Below, in pieces: positions 6,845 to 8,862 of a stretch of 8,862 nucleotides of DNA (within the stretch, counting starts at the first letter, position 1; every line of letters begins with the position of its first letter). Under the pieces are notes generated by a model. It made no database searches and was not told the origin of the DNA. It saw nothing but the letters and a program-made list of their open reading frames with translations. The position numbers were made by a program, and so were the translations under genes. Source of the stretch: Bacteroidota bacterium (GTDB lineage Bacteria; Bacteroidota; Bacteroidia; Bacteroidales; B18-G4); contig QMPN01000123.1 of assembly GCA_003648575.1 (NCBI GenBank), positions 1 through 8,862 of the forward strand. Reading direction: 5' to 3'.

Positions 6845-6852
6845 CAAAGATA
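6845..6852 (-). promoter_or_regulatory. guaA promoter -7 element
   Basis: TATCTTTG on the minus strand fits the Bacteroidetes -7 consensus TAnnTTTG exactly and is followed by CGCA and then the guaA ATG. Transcription should start at or within a few bases of the start codon. A -33 TTG is not well placed: the nearest clear one is 26 bases upstream, longer than usual. The other spacing signals are therefore weak. Confidence 0.5.
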
Positions 6853-6904
6853 GAGAAATTGGCTACATTTAAGTGCTCCAAAATTAAGTCTCTGAAAATA
6901 TTTT

Positions 6905-6936
6905 GTACCTTTAAGGATGCTTTAAAACAGAGGTAC
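6905..6936 (+). promoter_or_regulatory. Weak promoter/hairpin region upstream of the crotonase-like gene
   Basis: TACCTTTA (6906-6913) matches the -7 consensus at all but the last base, and is 54 bases before the ATG at 6968. The same stretch forms an inverted repeat: GTACCT (6905-6910) with AGGTAC (6931-6936), and TTTAA inside pairing with TTAAA. It could be a promoter, an operator or a leader hairpin. I cannot decide between them. Confidence 0.25.
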
Positions 6937-6967
6937 ATCTATTCCTGAACCAAATTAAAAGACCATC

Positions 6968-7723
6968 ATGGAAAACATTGAAAGAAGCAGCTTTACAACC
7001 CTTGTTGAAGACAATGTGGCCATCATCACCCTCAAAGAGGATCTGTTCCACCTTGTGACCGACATCCATGAAAGCAATCTTTTTATCGATTACATCAAAG
7101 AAACCGAAGGAGATCTTGAAATCAAAGCCATGTTCATCATCAATGAAGCAGGCAATTATGGTGAAAAGGATTACCATAAATTTATCACAGGGATCCTCGG
7201 CCCGCAGGAAGAATGCGGCGATAACAGCCCACCCAAATTTGCTCAAAAGGATGTTCGCTTCCGGGAGATCAACATCCTGAACAAGATCATCAAGGTATTG
7301 TCGGAATACAGGAAACTATGCTTTTCAGGCATCAATGGCGATATTGTTACGCCATTCATCGGTGCTGTGTTGAGCATGGACATCCGCTATGCGACAGAAG
7401 GCACTCGCTTTGTGATGGCACATAATCAATATGGACTGCATCCTTCAGGTGCATTGCCTTTCTTCCTTTCTCAATATATACACCATTCAAGGGCTTTGGA
7501 ATATCAGTTCAGACCCGAATTCAGTGTAGAAGAAGCCCTTCAGCTGGGATTGGTGAACAAGATCTTTCCGGCCGATAATTTCCAAAAGCGGTGTATGCAT
7601 GAGATCCAGCATTTTATCAAATGTGAAAATTCCACCATCAGCGTAACCAAGCGACTGACTAATTATACACGGAAAGCGCTGGCCGAATATTTCCTTTACG
7701 AATCCAGCCTTCTAAACCTTTAG
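6968..7723 (+). CDS. Crotonase-fold (enoyl-CoA hydratase/isomerase superfamily) protein, catalytic glutamates absent
   Basis: 251 residues, close to the usual 255-290 of the family. The second half carries the crotonase pattern: SGINGDIVTPFIGAVLSMDIRYATEGTRFVMAHNQYGLHPSGALPFFL (120-167), then EEALQLGLVNKIFP (188-201). The N-terminal half (VAIITLKED, KAMFIINEAGNYGEKDYHKF) matches the fold loosely, where FAAGADIKE-like residues would lie. Aligned by eye to rat mitochondrial enoyl-CoA hydratase, the position of Glu144 is Gly132 and that of Glu164 is His152. The GGG oxyanion-hole loop is also altered (TPFIGA). It is therefore unlikely to be a standard hydratase. It could be another crotonase-type reaction or a non-catalytic CoA-ester binder. 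Transcribed alone, divergently from guaA, and its stop is one base from that of the convergent M23 gene. Function unknown. Confidence 0.8.
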   Translation: MENIERSSFTTLVEDNVAIITLKEDLFHLVTDIHESNLFIDYIKETEGDLEIKAMFIINEAGNYGEKDYHKFITGILGPQEECGDNSPPKFAQKDVRFREINILNKIIKVLSEYRKLCFSGINGDIVTPFIGAVLSMDIRYATEGTRFVMAHNQYGLHPSGALPFFLSQYIHHSRALEYQFRPEFSVEEALQLGLVNKIFPADNFQKRCMHEIQHFIKCENSTISVTKRLTNYTRKALAEYFLYESSLLNL

Positions 7724-7724
7724 C

Positions 7725-8862
7725 CTATTCCCGCACGAGGGTTTTTTTAAAAATTGTAGTGTTATCTCTCTGATCGGTGAGCTCGACCGTAAAGATGTTT
7801 GGGCCTTTCTTGAGCCGCTCATCGATCGTATAGGTGAGTAAACTGTTTTTGGCATCATACTCCATAAGCAGCCATGAGCCGTTGAGGGTCGCCTTGAATT
7901 TTTTGATACCCGATAAATTGTCTTCAATCTTGACTTTCACGGTTTTTCTGTCTGACTTGATTGTTCCTGAAGCGATATTTACCGAGTTGACCTCCGGAGG
8001 GATGGTATCGATCAGAACCACAAAATCACCAAATGACCTGAGGCTTGATTTAAGCGCACCGTCATCCCAGGTCCCACCATAAGAAATATAATCACCTTTA
8101 TCGGGAATCCTGGCCAATAGCAGTTTAGATGTGTCATCGGGGATAGAATCAGGAACGATCTTCACATCGTAGTATTTGTGTACAGGCGTACGATCGTTGT
8201 GGATACGATGGATGCGTGAATAAGTACCAACGGGCATGGAAAGGGTATCATACTCAAACCACATATCCCGGTAGATAGCCGTTCCCGATAAGCTCATCTC
8301 AAAATGCTCTGCCTGAAATTTATTCTTCATGTTGTGAAGGAAATGCACGGATCCCTCCGGCGGCAATTCACCAATAAGAAGCTTTGCGTTATGATTCATA
8401 AGCACAATCGGGAGCCTGGACACATTGCCCTCAAAGTCAGTGACCACATATTCCAAATAATGGATACCGGACTTATCAAAGTGAAGGACGCCCTCGTTTA
8501 CCACTTTGTGGTATATGCTGAGTTTATTGTTGGGATCGATCTCCGTCCGCTGGTACCTTCTTTTTTTATCTACATAATCGTGATAGTCGATCAGGCTGTT
8601 GATATAACGAGACTCCGCAAAATCGAACTTCTCCAGGTCATGACTGTATACCAATGTGCTGTCGGCGTACAGTTCTATCCTGTATACACCATTTTTATTG
8701 GAGGCATCGTTTAGTTTATCCCAGGTGTTGATCCCGAGTGAAAAGTCACCGCTCACATGAATAGTATCATAATCTTTTATTCTGTGCTGCTCGCCCCATC
8801 CATCGACCTGATACACCTTTGCCTCAGTATTGCCATCTATGCTGCCACCTGAACTTGCGGGA
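7725..8862 (-). CDS. M23-family peptidase, C-terminal part (5' end outside window)
   Basis: The frame is open to the right edge (378 residues visible up to 8861), reading in from PASSGGSIDGNTEAKVYQVDG. It resembles the C-terminal region of Bacteroidetes M23/LytM-type peptidases, which follows the catalytic domain: GVYRIELYADSTLVYSHDLEKFDFAESRYINSLIDY, a basic linker, then LSIYHKVVNEG and a beta-rich part with 'VTDFEGNVSRLP'. A further Ig-like segment near the end begins IDTIPPEVNSVNI and contains DNLSGIKKFKATLNG. The zinc-binding His/Asp residues and any signal peptide would be upstream of the window, so catalytic competence cannot be judged. A GTG at 8814-8816 is in frame but is internal. 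Such proteins are envelope-located peptidoglycan endopeptidases or their regulators. The gene ends one base from the crotonase stop. Confidence 0.72.
   Translation of the reverse strand, partial: PASSGGSIDGNTEAKVYQVDGWGEQHRIKDYDTIHVSGDFSLGINTWDKLNDASNKNGVYRIELYADSTLVYSHDLEKFDFAESRYINSLIDYHDYVDKKRRYQRTEIDPNNKLSIYHKVVNEGVLHFDKSGIHYLEYVVTDFEGNVSRLPIVLMNHNAKLLIGELPPEGSVHFLHNMKNKFQAEHFEMSLSGTAIYRDMWFEYDTLSMPVGTYSRIHRIHNDRTPVHKYYDVKIVPDSIPDDTSKLLLARIPDKGDYISYGGTWDDGALKSSLRSFGDFVVLIDTIPPEVNSVNIASGTIKSDRKTVKVKIEDNLSGIKKFKATLNGSWLLMEYDAKNSLLTYTIDERLKKGPNIFTVELTDQRDNTTIFKKTLVRE

Noticed and set aside
6325..6948. 207-codon plus-strand open frame across the guaA start and the divergent promoter region
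   Set aside because: Antisense to the GuaA amidotransferase domain and runs through its promoter; no domain seen.
6911..7246. 111-codon minus-strand open frame over the start of the crotonase gene
   Set aside because: Shadow of the crotonase frame; composition is not protein-like and no motif is present.
8814..8816. GTG as the start of the M23 gene
   Set aside because: The frame stays open to the window edge with plausible upstream residues, and the family needs a catalytic domain before this region.

Overview
The window looks like chromosomal DNA from a Bacteroidetes (Bacteroidota) bacterium. The family mix points that way: a LysM/periplasmic-binding-protein fusion directly behind guaA, an M23 peptidase with the long C-terminal region typical of this phylum, a lipoprotein of MORN/YwqK repeats, and an XRE-HTH + DUF4870 protein. 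Two upstream regions carry the Bacteroidetes-type -7 element TAnnTTTG, and no start codon has a clear Shine-Dalgarno sequence. I cannot name a genus. No rRNA, tRNA, CRISPR array, insertion sequence or phage gene is visible.

Layout, left to right. 1-455 (+): 3' end of an AT-rich gene for an XRE-type regulator with a DUF4870 membrane domain. 456-885: a gene-free stretch dense in palindromes and repeats, ending in the gdhA terminator. 886-2223 (-): gdhA, hexameric-type glutamate dehydrogenase, with a good promoter and a CRP-like palindrome over the predicted transcription start. 2382-3020 (-): MORN-repeat lipoprotein. 3100-5298 (-): exported protein with four LysM domains and a type I periplasmic-binding-protein domain. 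5311-6840 (-): guaA, GMP synthase. 6968-7723 (+): divergent crotonase-fold protein lacking both usual catalytic glutamates. 7725-8862 (-): C-terminal part of an M23-family peptidase whose catalytic domain lies beyond the window.

guaA and the LysM gene are 12 bases apart and almost certainly form one operon. The MORN gene may be a third member behind a 79-base spacer that holds a hairpin repeat. gdhA has its own promoter. guaA and the crotonase gene are divergent. The crotonase and M23 genes converge with stop codons one base apart. Functionally this is a mix of nitrogen/purine housekeeping (gdhA, guaA) and cell-envelope genes (MORN lipoprotein, LysM-PBP, M23), not one recognisable pathway.

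I did not find a clear new multi-gene system. The most interesting items are the LysM-PBP protein as a possible envelope regulator, the degenerate crotonase, the operator-like palindrome at gdhA, a heptamer tandem repeat that supplies spare arms for the gdhA terminator, and a repeat family present twice with conserved flanks and a variable centre.
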